A DNA stretch of 64,000 bases from Corallococcus caeni (GTDB lineage Bacteria; Myxococcota; Myxococcia; Myxococcales; Myxococcaceae). Below, piece after piece: positions 54,267 to 63,775 of the stretch. Each line of letters starts with the position of its first letter. Within the stretch, counting starts at the first letter, position 1. Below the pieces are notes generated by a model. That model was not told the origin of the DNA, searched no databases, and saw nothing but the letters and a program-made list of their open reading frames with translations. The translations under genes and the position numbers were made by a program. The stretch spans positions 868,001 to 932,000 of the forward strand of contig NZ_BTTW01000003.1 in assembly GCF_036245865.1 (NCBI RefSeq), in the 5' to 3' direction.

Positions 54267-56177
54267 CTAGACGTTAACGGTGCCGTCCGACATCTGGCCG
54301 AAGCCGGGGTGGGCGGTGACGTGCAACACCTGCGTGAGCGTACCCAGGTGCTTGAGCATGCGGGCGACGAGGGGCAGCTTTGCCTCGTCCACGCCCGTCA
54401 GCACGTCATCCAGGATGAAGGGGCGCTTCACCCGGGCACACGTCTTCTCCACCACCGTCATGCGCAGCGCCAGGTAGTAGAGGTCGATGTCCTTCGGGGA
54501 CAGCTCCCCCACCGGGATGCGGCTGTTCGGCGCGAGCAGGAAGGCGTTGCCGTCGCGGTCCCACTCCACGCCCTGGTAGCGCCGGTCCGTGAGCGCGGTG
54601 AGGTACTGCACGCAGCGGTCCTTCATGAGCGCCTGGACCGACAGCATGTCGGACGTGAGCACGTCCGCGGCCTGCGCCAGCACCAGCGGGGAGGGGTCCT
54701 CCAGCGGATCCACCGGCACGGGCGCCTGGCCGGGGGCCGCGGCCACCTGCACCGGGGGCGCCTTCGCCAGCGCGATGGACTCCTTCAGCCGGGACAGCTC
54801 GCGCTCCACCTCGCGCAGGTCGCGCACGTAGGTGCCCTTGGCGGACAGCTCCGCGTTGAGCTCCTCCTGCTGTGCGCGCAGCTCCTGCCCGTCGCGGATG
54901 GCGCCCTGGTACTCGGCGGAGGCCTCGTACTCCTCCAGCTGCGTCTGCAGCTCCCCCAGCCGCATGCCGAGCAGGTCCTTCTGCTCCAGCGCGCCGGGGA
55001 TCTCCTCGTAGGTCTCCAGGTTCAGGGCCTTGATGGCCATGCGCACCGGCGCGTCCTCGAGCTCGAACTCGTCGAGGATCTTCTTGTGCCGCGCGTCCTT
55101 TCGGTTGTCCTTGGAGCCCTTGCGCGTGGCCGCCTGCAGGTCGTCCACGTAGCGCCAGGCCATCAGCGCGGCGGCGAAGAAGGCGGGGATGTTGATCAAC
55201 GCCAGGTAACGCCACAGGGGCTGCGCCGCGACGATGCCCAGGCCCACGCTCAGGGCCATGAAGAGCACGCCCGTGCCCAGGCCGCCCCAGAAGACGCGGT
55301 TCTTCGTGAGCGGCGGCACCTTCAGCGACGCGTCCTCCAGCTCCGGATCCCGGTCCGTCTCCAGCCGGGCCAGCGCCTCGTCCCGCCGCGCCACCGCCTT
55401 CGGGTAGCGCTTCACGCGCGAGAGGATGTCCAGCGGCAGGCCCAGCGACTCCGGCGAGGGCGCCGCGCGCCATGCGGCCTCCGCCTCCACGATGGCGGCC
55501 TTGAGCCCCTCGCCGCCCTTGAGCTTCGAGTCCGCCTCGAAGATGAGCGACGACAGCTCATCCACCTTGAACTGGAGCTGATCCACCGCCTTCGCGGTGA
55601 CGAGCTCCTTCTCCAGCACCTTCACCTTCGCCTCGGCGGCCGGGACGTCCTCCGCCGGCAGCACCTGCGTGGCGGCCGCCAGCGACGGCGTGGCCCCGGA
55701 GGCCTTCGCTCCCGCGGCCGCGGCGGCCTTGGGCGCGCTCTTGCGGGGCCGGCGCGACGGCAGCATCACCAGCTGGAGGCAGTATACCTGTTCGAAGGTG
55801 GTGCGCGGAGGCAGGCCCGCCTGGCCGCGCAGGTACTGGTTGATCTCCGACGTGTCCGTGGACACCAGCTCCGGCTGGCTCGTGTTGGGGTTGAGCCGGT
55901 GCAGCGAGCCGGAACCGCCCAGCTCGCGCAGCACCCGGTACGTCATCCCGTCCTGGCCCACGAACGTCAGCGCGGCCTTGCCCGAGCGCCCCGCCGAGCC
56001 CACCAGGCTCGAGTCCCCGCCCCGGCCGTCCGCGAACAGCAGCGACAGCGCGAGGTTCCCCAGCGGCAGCACGTCCGCCGTGGGCGGCTTGAGGATGAGG
56101 TACCCGGTCTTCAGCGGGAAGCGCCCGGCGGGAGAGAACCCGCGGACGTTCTGGATGGCGACCTCGACGAAGTGCAT
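54267..56177 (-). CDS. SMC/YhaN-like ABC-type protein with membrane hairpin and lost P-loop
   Basis: A 636-residue protein built like a YhaN/SMC-type ABC ATPase. The N-lobe starts MHFVEVAIQNVRGFSPAGRF, the expected strand before the P-loop, but at the Walker A place it reads LILKPPTADVLPLGNLALSLL with no GxxGxGKS/T. The middle has coiled coils flanking two hydrophobic segments (about 300-350: WGGLGTGVLFMALSVGLGIV and YLALINIPAFFAAALMAW), which would make a membrane hairpin. The C-lobe keeps a signature-like GELSPKDIDLYYLALRMT (about 560) and a Walker B FILDDVLTGVDE (about 590), plus the switch-like TAHP. It may bind but not hydrolyse nucleotide, or work with a partner (inference). Flanked by yraN-rsmI and the rplS operon. 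Confidence 0.72.
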   Translation of the reverse strand: MHFVEVAIQNVRGFSPAGRFPLKTGYLILKPPTADVLPLGNLALSLLFADGRGGDSSLVGSAGRSGKAALTFVGQDGMTYRVLRELGGSGSLHRLNPNTSQPELVSTDTSEINQYLRGQAGLPPRTTFEQVYCLQLVMLPSRRPRKSAPKAAAAAGAKASGATPSLAAATQVLPAEDVPAAEAKVKVLEKELVTAKAVDQLQFKVDELSSLIFEADSKLKGGEGLKAAIVEAEAAWRAAPSPESLGLPLDILSRVKRYPKAVARRDEALARLETDRDPELEDASLKVPPLTKNRVFWGGLGTGVLFMALSVGLGIVAAQPLWRYLALINIPAFFAAALMAWRYVDDLQAATRKGSKDNRKDARHKKILDEFELEDAPVRMAIKALNLETYEEIPGALEQKDLLGMRLGELQTQLEEYEASAEYQGAIRDGQELRAQQEELNAELSAKGTYVRDLREVERELSRLKESIALAKAPPVQVAAAPGQAPVPVDPLEDPSPLVLAQAADVLTSDMLSVQALMKDRCVQYLTALTDRRYQGVEWDRDGNAFLLAPNSRIPVGELSPKDIDLYYLALRMTVVEKTCARVKRPFILDDVLTGVDEAKLPLVARMLKHLGTLTQVLHVTAHPGFGQMSDGTVNV

Positions 56178-56201
56178 GGCGCGCGCAGTCTAGCCCGAAC
56201 G

Positions 56202-56233
56202 AAAAAAGGAGCGTCCAGTGAAGGACGCTCCTT
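56202..56233 (-). terminator. Rho-independent terminator of the rpsP-rplS operon
   Basis: Perfect 11-bp stem AAGGAGCGTCC / GGACGCTCCTT, 6-base loop, then TTTTTT on the minus strand. Located 46 bases after rplS. Confidence 0.95.
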
Positions 56234-56278
56234 GTCTCACGCGGCCGCGAAGGCCGCGAGAGGGTTTCTGCGGACCTA

Positions 56279-56677
56279 CTAGCCCTGAGCGGCGGCGGCC
56301 TTGGCGGCCTTGGCGGCGGCCTTCTCAGGATCCACCTGCACGTCCACGCGCGAGGCCTTGCCCTTCAGCTCGCGGAGGTAGAACAGGCGCTTGCGGTTCA
56401 CGTCACCGCGGGTGAGGACCTCGATCTTCTCGTAGCGCGGGCTGTGGATGGGGAAGATGCGCTCCACGCCGACGCCGAAGGACATCTTGCGCACGGTGAA
56501 GGTCGCGCGGTTCGTGCCCTTGGTCTTGCGGATGACCACGCCCTCGAAGGCCTGCACGCGCTCCTTCTCGCCTTCCTTGACCTTCCAGTGGACGCGAACG
56601 GAATCACCCGTGCGGAACGCGGTGATGTCCTTGCGCAGGAACTTGTTTTCGACGTGCTCGATGAGGCTGCGGCGCAT
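56279..56677 (-). CDS. rplS: 50S ribosomal protein L19
   Basis: A 132-residue L19 with the family core [54 protein letters not shown] and [11 protein letters not shown]. The Ala/Lys-rich tail ([15 protein letters not shown]) is longer than in E. coli. Start at ATG 56677; the longer frame upstream is leader. Last gene of rpsP-khpA-rimM-trmD-rplS; 119-base leader after trmD. Confidence 0.97.
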   Translation of the reverse strand: MRRSLIEHVENKFLRKDITAFRTGDSVRVHWKVKEGEKERVQAFEGVVIRKTKGTNRATFTVRKMSFGVGVERIFPIHSPRYEKIEVLTRGDVNRKRLFYLRELKGKASRVDVQVDPEKAAAKAAKAAAAQG

Positions 56678-56796
56678 GACGGACTCCAGAAAGCGGAACT
56701 TGACGCGTAGGACGCGTGGAAAAGAGCGGGCCGTCCTAGCAGAGACCGCCGGGACGAACAAGCCTGCAACAAAAGGTTCCGCGAGAACACGCAGGG

Positions 56797-57534
56797 TTAC
56801 AACGCTTCTTCTTCCCTGGCGAGCAGTTTCTGATCCGCTTTGCTGAACTCCAGCCGCGCGAACAGGTCCGGCCGCCGCTCCTGTGTGAGCTTGATGGCCT
56901 TCCACCGGCGCCAGCGGGCGATGCGCGCGTGATCGCCGGACTGGAGCACGGCCGGCACCTCGGCGCCCCGGAAGACGGGCGGGCGGGTGTAGTGCGGGTG
57001 CTCCAGCAGCCCCTCCTCGAAGCTCTCCGCCACGGAGGACGCCTCGTTCCCCAGGACGCCCGGCACCAGCCGCGCCACGGCGTCCACCACCGCCATGGCG
57101 GCGACCTCTCCGCCCGTGAGGACGAAGTCGCCCAGGGACAGCTCGCCGTCCAGGAAGGGCATCACCCGCTCGTCCACGCCTTCGTAACGGCCGCAGACGA
57201 GGATCAGCCCGGCCTCGTGTCGCGCCAGCTCGCGCGCCGTGGCCTGCGTGAACGTGGGCCCCCGGGGGCTCATCAGCAGCGCCTTCGCGCCGGGCAGGCG
57301 GGCGCGCGCGGCCTCGATGGCGGCCACCAGGGGTTCGGGCTTCATCACCATGCCGGCGCCGCCGCCGTAGGGCGCGTCGTCGGTGACGCGGTGCTTGCCC
57401 TCGGCGAAGTCGCGCACGTCGGTGAGCGTGACCGAGATGAGCCCCTTCTCCTGGGCCTTCCCGAGGATGCTCGCGCCCAGGTAGCCGGACACCATCCCGG
57501 GGAACAGCGTGAGGAGCTCCACGGGGTAGCTCAC
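56797..57534 (-). CDS. trmD: tRNA (guanine-N1)-methyltransferase TrmD
   Basis: A 245-residue SPOUT-type methyltransferase that makes m1G37 in tRNA. Motifs: [28 protein letters not shown] and [29 protein letters not shown] (the trefoil-knot AdoMet site). GTG start at 57534 overlaps the rimM stop as GTGA, so it is translationally coupled. Confidence 0.96.
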   Translation of the reverse strand: MSYPVELLTLFPGMVSGYLGASILGKAQEKGLISVTLTDVRDFAEGKHRVTDDAPYGGGAGMVMKPEPLVAAIEAARARLPGAKALLMSPRGPTFTQATARELARHEAGLILVCGRYEGVDERVMPFLDGELSLGDFVLTGGEVAAMAVVDAVARLVPGVLGNEASSVAESFEEGLLEHPHYTRPPVFRGAEVPAVLQSGDHARIARWRRWKAIKLTQERRPDLFARLEFSKADQKLLAREEEAL

Positions 57535-58085
57535 CCGCCGTCTCCGTCGCCAGGGCCTTCCGGCCCGTCCGCCTCCAGGTACTCCGGAGGCCGGATGACG
57601 ATGCGCCCCGCGGGCACGTCCACCGCCGGAACGAACTCGTCCGCGAAGGGCACCACCAGCTCCGGCCGGCCCTTGGCGCGGATCACCAGGTTGGGCACCT
57701 CACCGGTGGCCCAGACCTCTTCCACCGTGCCCAGGGAGGCGCCCTGTTCATCCACGGCGGCCAGGCCAACGAGGTCGCCCTGGAAGAACTCGCCCTCTTC
57801 AGGCGGCTCCAGGTCCTCGCGGTAGACGAACACCTTCGCGCCCACCAGCGCCTCGGCGGCCGTGCGGGACTCCACGCCCTCGAAGTACAGCAGGTCTTCC
57901 TTGTTCGCCGGGCGGAAGGACTCCACGGCGTACTCGCGCTCCTCTCCGGAGCGCAGGCGCAGCCGGACGCGCTCGACGGTGCCGAGCGTCTCCGAGGCGG
58001 GGTCGAACGCGCGGACCGCCACCTCGCCGCGCAGCCCGTGCGCACGGGCCACGTAGCCCAACTCCAGACAGGCCAGCGCGCTCAC
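57531..58085 (-). CDS. rimM: Ribosome maturation factor RimM
   Basis: A 184-residue protein with the N-terminal RimM beta-barrel ([19 protein letters not shown]) and C-terminal PRC-barrel ([48 protein letters not shown]). It binds S19 and helps 30S assembly. GTG start at 58085 overlaps the khpA stop (GTGA). Confidence 0.95.
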   Translation of the reverse strand: MSALACLELGYVARAHGLRGEVAVRAFDPASETLGTVERVRLRLRSGEEREYAVESFRPANKEDLLYFEGVESRTAAEALVGAKVFVYREDLEPPEEGEFFQGDLVGLAAVDEQGASLGTVEEVWATGEVPNLVIRAKGRPELVVPFADEFVPAVDVPAGRIVIRPPEYLEADGPEGPGDGDGG

Positions 58086-58366
58086 CGCGCGGCGTCCGGA
58101 GCGGGCGGCACCGGGGGAGAACCCGGGGCACGCCGGTCGTCGAGAATCTCCAGGCGGACCTTCTGGCCCTGTTTCTGGGCGGCGGCGTTGAGCAGCGTCC
58201 GGAGGGCGTTCACGGTGCGCCCATCACGGCCGATGACCTTGCCGACGTCCTCGGGGGCGACCTTCAGCTCATAGAGCCGGCCGCCATCCGCCTCGGAGAT
58301 GCGCAGGGCGACCTGGTCGGGTTGATCAACCAGGGCCTTCGCCAGATACGTGAGCAGCGGCTCCAC
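58082..58366 (-). CDS. khpA: KH-domain RNA-binding protein KhpA
   Basis: A 94-residue protein with one KH domain and its GxxG loop (DVGKVIGRDGRTVNALRTLL). It begins MEPLLTYLAKALVDQP as typical for KhpA. A 17-residue Pro-rich tail follows the domain. GTG start at 58366. It follows rpsP by 23 bases. KhpA with KhpB binds RNA; no KhpB is seen here. Confidence 0.93.
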   Translation of the reverse strand: MEPLLTYLAKALVDQPDQVALRISEADGGRLYELKVAPEDVGKVIGRDGRTVNALRTLLNAAAQKQGQKVRLEILDDRRAPGSPPVPPAPDAAR

Positions 58367-58389
58367 GTCTTGTCCAGACGGGGGCGTGC

Positions 58390-58650
58390 TCAGGCGGTGG
58401 TCGCCGGGGCCTGCTTCTTCGCCGTCTTGATGAGGTCCGCGACCGTCTCGGAGGGCAGCGCGCCGCTCTTCAGCCAGTAGTTCAGCCGCTCCTCGTTGAA
58501 CTGCACCTTCGCGGGGCTGTGGTTGGGGTCGTAGGAACCGACCTGCTCCAGGAACTTGCCGTCGCGCGGGCTGCGCGAGTCGGTGGCAACCACGTGGTAG
58601 TACGGCATCTTCTTGGCGCCCGCGCGGGCAAGACGGAGGACAACGGCCAT
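58390..58650 (-). CDS. rpsP: 30S ribosomal protein S16
   Basis: An 86-residue S16: MAVVLRLARAGAKKMPYYHVV, DSRSPRDGKFLEQVGSYDPN and RLNYWLKSGALPSETVADLI are diagnostic. First gene of the conserved rpsP-khpA-rimM-trmD-rplS operon. Confidence 0.97.
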   Translation of the reverse strand: MAVVLRLARAGAKKMPYYHVVATDSRSPRDGKFLEQVGSYDPNHSPAKVQFNEERLNYWLKSGALPSETVADLIKTAKKQAPATTA

Positions 58651-58698
58651 GGAACGCTCCAGCGAAAACGTGTGACTTCTACGGTAACAGGCGGAGGG

Positions 58699-58733
58699 GG
58701 GCGCTCTTAGCGCCCTGCCGACTGGATTGTCAA
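58699..58733 (-). promoter_or_regulatory. rpsP operon promoter with overlapping hairpin
   Basis: TTGACA (58728-58733) and a TAAGAG/CTAAGA -10 (58704-58710) at 17-18 bases. The -10 is inside a perfect palindrome GGGCGCT-CTT-AGCGCCC (58699-58715), which may also be the rlmN terminator. Consensus -35 and position are strong; the -10 is imperfect. Confidence 0.6.
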
Positions 58734-58752
58734 GGAAGCTCGGGTGCTTATG

Positions 58753-59883
58753 TCACGTCGGGGCTTCCGCGGCCGTCTCGTCCCGGTTGGCGAGCTGACC
58801 ACAGGCCCCGGCGATGTCCCGGCCCCGGTTCTTGCGGATGTATGCCGCGACGTGCGCCTCGGCAAGGATGGCCCGGAACTCCTCGGCCCGCTGCTCGCCC
58901 GTCGTCTGGAACCCCAGCCCGGGGTTCTCGTTGTAGGGAATCAGGTTCACCTTCGCGGGGATGTCGCGCAAGAGCTCTTTCAGCCGGTGCGCGTCCTCGT
59001 CGGTGTCGTTGAAGCCCTTGAGCAGCACGTACTCGAAGGTGATGCGCCGGCCCTGGCGCAGCGGGAACTTGCGGCAGGCGTCCAGGAGCGCCGCGATGTT
59101 CCACTTGCGGTTCACCGGCATCGTCTGGCTGCGCTGCTCGTCCGTGCTGGCGTTGAGCGAGATGGCCAGCTTGACGTCCGTCTCCTGGCCGAAGCGCTCG
59201 ATCATGGGCACCAGGCCCACGGTGGAGACCGTGATGTGCCGGTGGCTGAAGTTGGGCCCCTCCTCCGACTGGAGGATGGAGAGCGCCGTCTTGAGGTTCT
59301 CGAAGTTGTGGAGCGGCTCGCCCATGCCCATGAACACCAGGTTCGTGAGCGGGCGGAGCGTCTCCAGGCCTTCGTTGCGGCGCACCTCGCGGTTCACCGC
59401 GTGCACCTGGGCGACGATCTCCCCGGGGGTGAGGTTGCGCTTGAGGCCCAGCGTGCCCGTCATGCAGAACGAGCAGGCCATCGCGCAGCCCACCTGCGTG
59501 GACACGCAGAGGGTCTTGCGGTCCTCCGCCGGCATGTAGACGGACTCGATGAAGCGCCCGTCGCGCGTCTTGAAGCGGTACTTGATGGTGCCGTCGACGC
59601 TGCGCTGCTCCAGGTCCTTCACCAGCGGGACGATCTCCGCCTGGACCTTGAGCTTCTCGCGCAGGGCCTTGGACAGGTCCGTCATCTCGTCGAAGGACGT
59701 GGCGCCGCGCTGATGCAGCCAGCGGTAGAGCTGCGCCGCGCGGAACGGGCGCTCGCCCAGCTGCTCGCTCAGGAACAGCGCGAGCTTCTCGCGCGACAGG
59801 CTGGCCACGTCGGTCAGCTTCGCGGGGGCCGGCACCGGCAGGGGCTCGGTGACTGGGAGGGCTGTGGCGGTAGGCTCTGACAT
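58753..59883 (-). CDS. rlmN: Dual-specificity RNA methyltransferase RlmN
   Basis: A 376-residue radical-SAM enzyme that methylates C2 of A2503 in 23S rRNA and A37 in some tRNAs. The cluster motif CAMACSFC (CxxxCxxC) lies near residue 137, preceded by LCVSTQVG; FMGMGEPLHNF, LAISLNASTDEQR and the C-terminal IRKNRGRDIAGACGQL (methyl-carrier Cys) are present. Start at ATG 59883. Confidence 0.96.
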   Translation of the reverse strand: MSEPTATALPVTEPLPVPAPAKLTDVASLSREKLALFLSEQLGERPFRAAQLYRWLHQRGATSFDEMTDLSKALREKLKVQAEIVPLVKDLEQRSVDGTIKYRFKTRDGRFIESVYMPAEDRKTLCVSTQVGCAMACSFCMTGTLGLKRNLTPGEIVAQVHAVNREVRRNEGLETLRPLTNLVFMGMGEPLHNFENLKTALSILQSEEGPNFSHRHITVSTVGLVPMIERFGQETDVKLAISLNASTDEQRSQTMPVNRKWNIAALLDACRKFPLRQGRRITFEYVLLKGFNDTDEDAHRLKELLRDIPAKVNLIPYNENPGLGFQTTGEQRAEEFRAILAEAHVAAYIRKNRGRDIAGACGQLANRDETAAEAPT

Positions 59884-59971
59884 CGTTCAGTCGGGGCTAA
59901 CGGAGGGAACTGCGGCGTGCTTCCCACAAGAAGGCACGGCAAGTCAAAGGAGTGCCCGTCCCCTCCCCTGC

Positions 59972-60787
59972 CTACCCCTTCGAGTCGTGGTGCTCGGCGA
60001 CGCCGCGCTTCCAGTAGCCGGTCACCCGCATCCAGCTCTTGTTCAGACCGCGCTCGTTCACCAGGTGTTCCCGGATGGGCTTGAGCGACGTGGACTCGCC
60101 GGCCACGAACACGAAGCCGTCCCCGGCCGGAGGCGTCCAGGCGCGCAGCGCGTCCTCCAGGTGCCTCGTCGTGCCGGCCTCCGCGCCGCCTCGGTGCAGC
60201 CAGGTGAGCGTCACGTCCGCCTTGCTGACGAGGGGCTGCTCCTCCGCCGCGTCCGCGACCTCGATGAAGGCGAACGCGCGCCTGCCCGCGGGCAGCTCCT
60301 CCAGGCGGCGAGCAATGGCCGGCAGCGCGCTCTGGTCCCCCGCGAGCAGGTACCAGTCGAAGTCGTCCGCCACGTCGTGCGTGCTGCGCGGACCGCCGAT
60401 GCCCATGAAGTCGCCGGGCTTCGCCTGCGCGGCCCACATCGACGCGGGGCCCTCGCCGTGCAGCACGAAGTCGATGTCCAGCTCGTTCGCCTTCGGGTCG
60501 AAGCGGCGCGGCGTGTAGTCGCGCGACGCGGGCTTCTTGAGCCCCTCCGGCATGGCCAGGCCGTGGGGCCCCACCACCGGCATGTCCGGCTTCTTCACGC
60601 CGGGCTCCGCGAAGAAGCACTTCACGTGATCATCCGCGCCGGGGGATGAGAAGCCCTCCAGCTCCGGGCCGCCCAGCGTCACGCGCACCATGTGCGGCGA
60701 CAGCCGCGTCACGCGCAGGACCTCCAGCAACCGCAACTTCACCGGGAACGGCCCCCGACGGGCCACGCGCTCTGAATCGCCGCTCAT
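59972..60787 (-). CDS. Siderophore-interacting protein (FAD-dependent ferric reductase, SIP family)
   Basis: A 271-residue protein. N-terminal FAD-binding barrel: LSPHMVRVTLGGPELEGF, SRDYTPRRFD (RxYTPR flavin motif), IDFVLHGEGPASMWAAQAKPGDFMGIGGPR. C-terminal NAD(P)H-binding half: WYLLAGDQSALPAIARRLEEL and a late YWKRGVAEH. Members reduce Fe(III)-siderophores in the cytoplasm to free iron. A near-consensus Fur box 16 bases before the start supports iron control. ATG at 60787 is required by this site; a longer frame to 60829 would place the Fur box inside the gene. Confidence 0.93.
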   Translation of the reverse strand: MSGDSERVARRGPFPVKLRLLEVLRVTRLSPHMVRVTLGGPELEGFSSPGADDHVKCFFAEPGVKKPDMPVVGPHGLAMPEGLKKPASRDYTPRRFDPKANELDIDFVLHGEGPASMWAAQAKPGDFMGIGGPRSTHDVADDFDWYLLAGDQSALPAIARRLEELPAGRRAFAFIEVADAAEEQPLVSKADVTLTWLHRGGAEAGTTRHLEDALRAWTPPAGDGFVFVAGESTSLKPIREHLVNERGLNKSWMRVTGYWKRGVAEHHDSKG

Positions 60788-60802
60788 GCGTGCTTCCTTG
60801 CC

Positions 60803-60821
60803 GATTGTGATTTTCATTATC
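60803..60821 (-). promoter_or_regulatory. Fur box before the siderophore-interacting protein gene
   Basis: The minus strand reads GATAATGAAAATCACAATC, 16 of 19 matches to the Fur consensus GATAATGATAATCATTATC. It includes a likely -10 hexamer GATAAT (60816-60821), so bound Fur would block RNA polymerase. Confidence 0.8.
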
Positions 60822-60877
60822 GTTAGCAAGGGCCGTCCGGGAGGGCAACCGGATACGGCTGGCGCACGGGCCGGCGG

Positions 60878-60929
60878 AGAAAAGACGACGGCCCGGGTCC
60901 GCGCCGCGTGGGGCGTGGACTCCGGGCCG
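60878..60929 (-). terminator. Terminator of the sucC-sucD-ndk operon
   Basis: On the minus strand CGGCCCGG...GTCC pairs with GGAC..CCGGGCCG (12 pairs with one unpaired base), followed by TCGTCTTTTC. Located 22 bases after ndk. Confidence 0.75.
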
Positions 60930-60951
60930 CTGTCAGCAGGCAGGAGGCTGC

Positions 60952-61377
60952 CTAGTACTTCTGGAGCTCGGTCTCGCGGAAGAAGTACGCGATCTCGTTC
61001 TTCGCGTTCTCCAGGCTGTCCGAGCCGTGCACCGTGTTCGCGTCGATGCTCTGGGCGAAGTCCGCGCGGATGGTGCCCTTGTCGGCCTTCTTCGGGTCCG
61101 TGGCGCCCATGAGGTCGCGGTTCTTCTGGACGGCGTTCTCACCCTCGAGCGCCATCACGACCACCGGTCCGGAGGTCATGAACGAGACCAGGTCCTTGAA
61201 GAAACCCCGGGCGCTGTGGACGGCGTAGAAGCCTTCCGCTTCCTTCTGCGACAGCTGCTGCAGCCGGATGCCGACGGGCGTCAGGCCCGCCTTCTCGAAG
61301 CGGGCGATGATCTCGCCGATGTGGTGGTTCTTCAGCCCGTCCGGCTTGATGATGGACAGCGTGCGCTCGATGGCCAT
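60952..61377 (-). CDS. ndk: Nucleoside diphosphate kinase
   Basis: A 141-residue [24 protein letters not shown] at the N-terminus and [16 protein letters not shown] with the phosphorylated His-117. It moves the gamma phosphate between nucleotides. It is 40 bases behind sucD on the same strand, which suits channelling of succinyl-CoA-synthetase-made NTP (inference from context). Confidence 0.97.
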   Translation of the reverse strand: MAIERTLSIIKPDGLKNHHIGEIIARFEKAGLTPVGIRLQQLSQKEAEGFYAVHSARGFFKDLVSFMTSGPVVVMALEGENAVQKNRDLMGATDPKKADKGTIRADFAQSIDANTVHGSDSLENAKNEIAYFFRETELQKY

Positions 61378-61417
61378 GGTTTGGCTCCTCGTGTGTGTGT
61401 CGTGTGAAAGGTTCGAC

Positions 61418-62314
<897 letters not shown>

Positions 62315-62346
62315 GGCGATCTTTCAGGTAAGAGGGGGCGAAGGCC

Positions 62347-63507
62347 CTACTTGATGGCCGCCACGGCCTTCTCGGCCGCCTGGCGCAGGTTGTCCGCGGG
62401 GGTGATGGCGAGGCCCGAGTTGCGGAGCAGCTCCTTGCCCTGCTCCACGTTGGTGCCTTCCAGGCGCACGATGAGCGGGATCTTCAGCTGCACTTCCTTC
62501 GCCGCCGCGATGATGCCTTCCGCGATGACGTCACACTTCATGATGCCGCCGAAGATGTTGACGAGCACCGCCTTGACCTGCGGATCCGCGAGGATGAGCT
62601 TGAAGGCCGCCGTCACCTTCTCCTTGCTCGCGCCGCCGCCCACGTCCAGGAAGTTGGCCGGAGCGCCGCCCACCAGCTTGATGGTGTCCATGGTGGCCAT
62701 GGCCAGGCCCGCGCCGTTCACCATGCAGCCGATGTTGCCGTCCAGCGCGATGTAGGCCAGGTCGTACTCCTTGGCCTGCGTCTCGCGGGGCTCCTCCTCC
62801 GCCAGGTCGCGGTACTCCAGCAGCTCCTTGTGACGGTAGAGCGCGTTCTCGTCGAAGGTCACCTTCGCGTCGAGCGCCACCACGCCGCCGCTCTTGCGGA
62901 TGACCAGCGGGTTGATCTCCACGAGGGACGCGTCCGTCTCCACGTACATCTTGTAGAGCGCGGTGCAGAACTGGACGAACTTGTTCACCGTGGGGCCCGT
63001 CAGGCCCAGGCCGAAGGCCAGCTCGCGGCCCTGGAAGTCCGCGAAGCCCACCGTGGGGTCCACGGAGGCGCGGAGGATCTTCTCCGGGTGCTTCTCCGCC
63101 ACTTCTTCAATCTCCACGCCGCCCTCGGTGGACGCCATGAAGGTGATGCGGCTGGTGGCGCGGTCGAGCGTCACGCCCAGGTACAGCTCCTGACCGATGT
63201 CGAGGCCTTCCTCGATGTAGACCTTGTGGACCTTCTGCCCTTCCGGGCCGGTCTGGATGGTCTTGAGCATCATGCCCAGCATCTGCCGGGCCAGCTCCTT
63301 GGCCTCCGCGGGGCTCTTGGCCAGCTTCACGCCGCCGCCCTTGCCGCGGCCGCCCGCGTGGATCTGCGACTTCACGACGACGACGGGCGTGGCGAGTTCC
63401 TTCGCCGCGGCCTCGGCCTCATCGGGAGAGAGCGCGAGGATGCCGCGCGGCGTGGGCACGCCATACTTCCGGAAGAGTTCCTTGCCCTGGTACTCGTGGA
63501 TCTTCAT
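62347..63507 (-). CDS. sucC: Succinyl-CoA synthetase beta subunit
   Basis: A 386-residue ATP-grasp subunit: [20 protein letters not shown] at the N-terminus, [20 protein letters not shown] (nucleotide loop), EINPLVI (Mg site) and [13 protein letters not shown]. With SucD it makes ATP or GTP from succinyl-CoA in the TCA cycle. GGAG lies 5 bases before ATG 63507. First gene of sucC-sucD-ndk. Confidence 0.97.
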   Translation of the reverse strand: MKIHEYQGKELFRKYGVPTPRGILALSPDEAEAAAKELATPVVVVKSQIHAGGRGKGGGVKLAKSPAEAKELARQMLGMMLKTIQTGPEGQKVHKVYIEEGLDIGQELYLGVTLDRATSRITFMASTEGGVEIEEVAEKHPEKILRASVDPTVGFADFQGRELAFGLGLTGPTVNKFVQFCTALYKMYVETDASLVEINPLVIRKSGGVVALDAKVTFDENALYRHKELLEYRDLAEEEPRETQAKEYDLAYIALDGNIGCMVNGAGLAMATMDTIKLVGGAPANFLDVGGGASKEKVTAAFKLILADPQVKAVLVNIFGGIMKCDVIAEGIIAAAKEVQLKIPLIVRLEGTNVEQGKELLRNSGLAITPADNLRQAAEKAVAAIK

Positions 63508-63698
63508 CGAATCTCCGGGTGGGACGAGGGGAGACGAGGACAGCCCCTACACGGGGCGTCAACGCGGGCCCTCATTGCGCAGAAAACGACGGATGGCAAG
63601 GCCGTTTGGCCTCCAGCGTCGCGAGGGGACACAGGCCCTGGCCCCCGGGATAACAGCCGGTGTCCGGGGGAATGAGGCGGCCTTCACCCAAACGGGCA

Positions 63699-63745
63699 CG
63701 GCCCCGCCCGGCGCCCCGCTGACAGGGGACGCTGGCACGGGGCCG
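63699..63745 (-). terminator. Probable terminator of the sdh operon
   Basis: CGGCCCCG (63699-63706) and CGGGGCCG (63738-63745) pair perfectly and enclose a second stem GCGCCCC/GGGGACGC. It lies between the sdhB stop (63776) and sucC (63507), 31 bases past sdhB. A further CCCCCGG/CCGGGGG hairpin follows at 63642-63670. No T run. Confidence 0.5.
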
Positions 63746-63775
63746 CGAGGAAGCCAGGACGGCGAGCGGGAGGGA

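Noticed and set aside
53274-56282. 1002-codon forward frame across rsmI, yraN and the SMC-like gene
   Set aside because: Spans three well-supported minus-strand genes; composition is antisense.
63543-63557. GCCCC-TACAC-GGGGC palindrome upstream of sucC as operator
   Set aside because: Five-base GC arms are expected by chance at this base composition; position alone is not enough.
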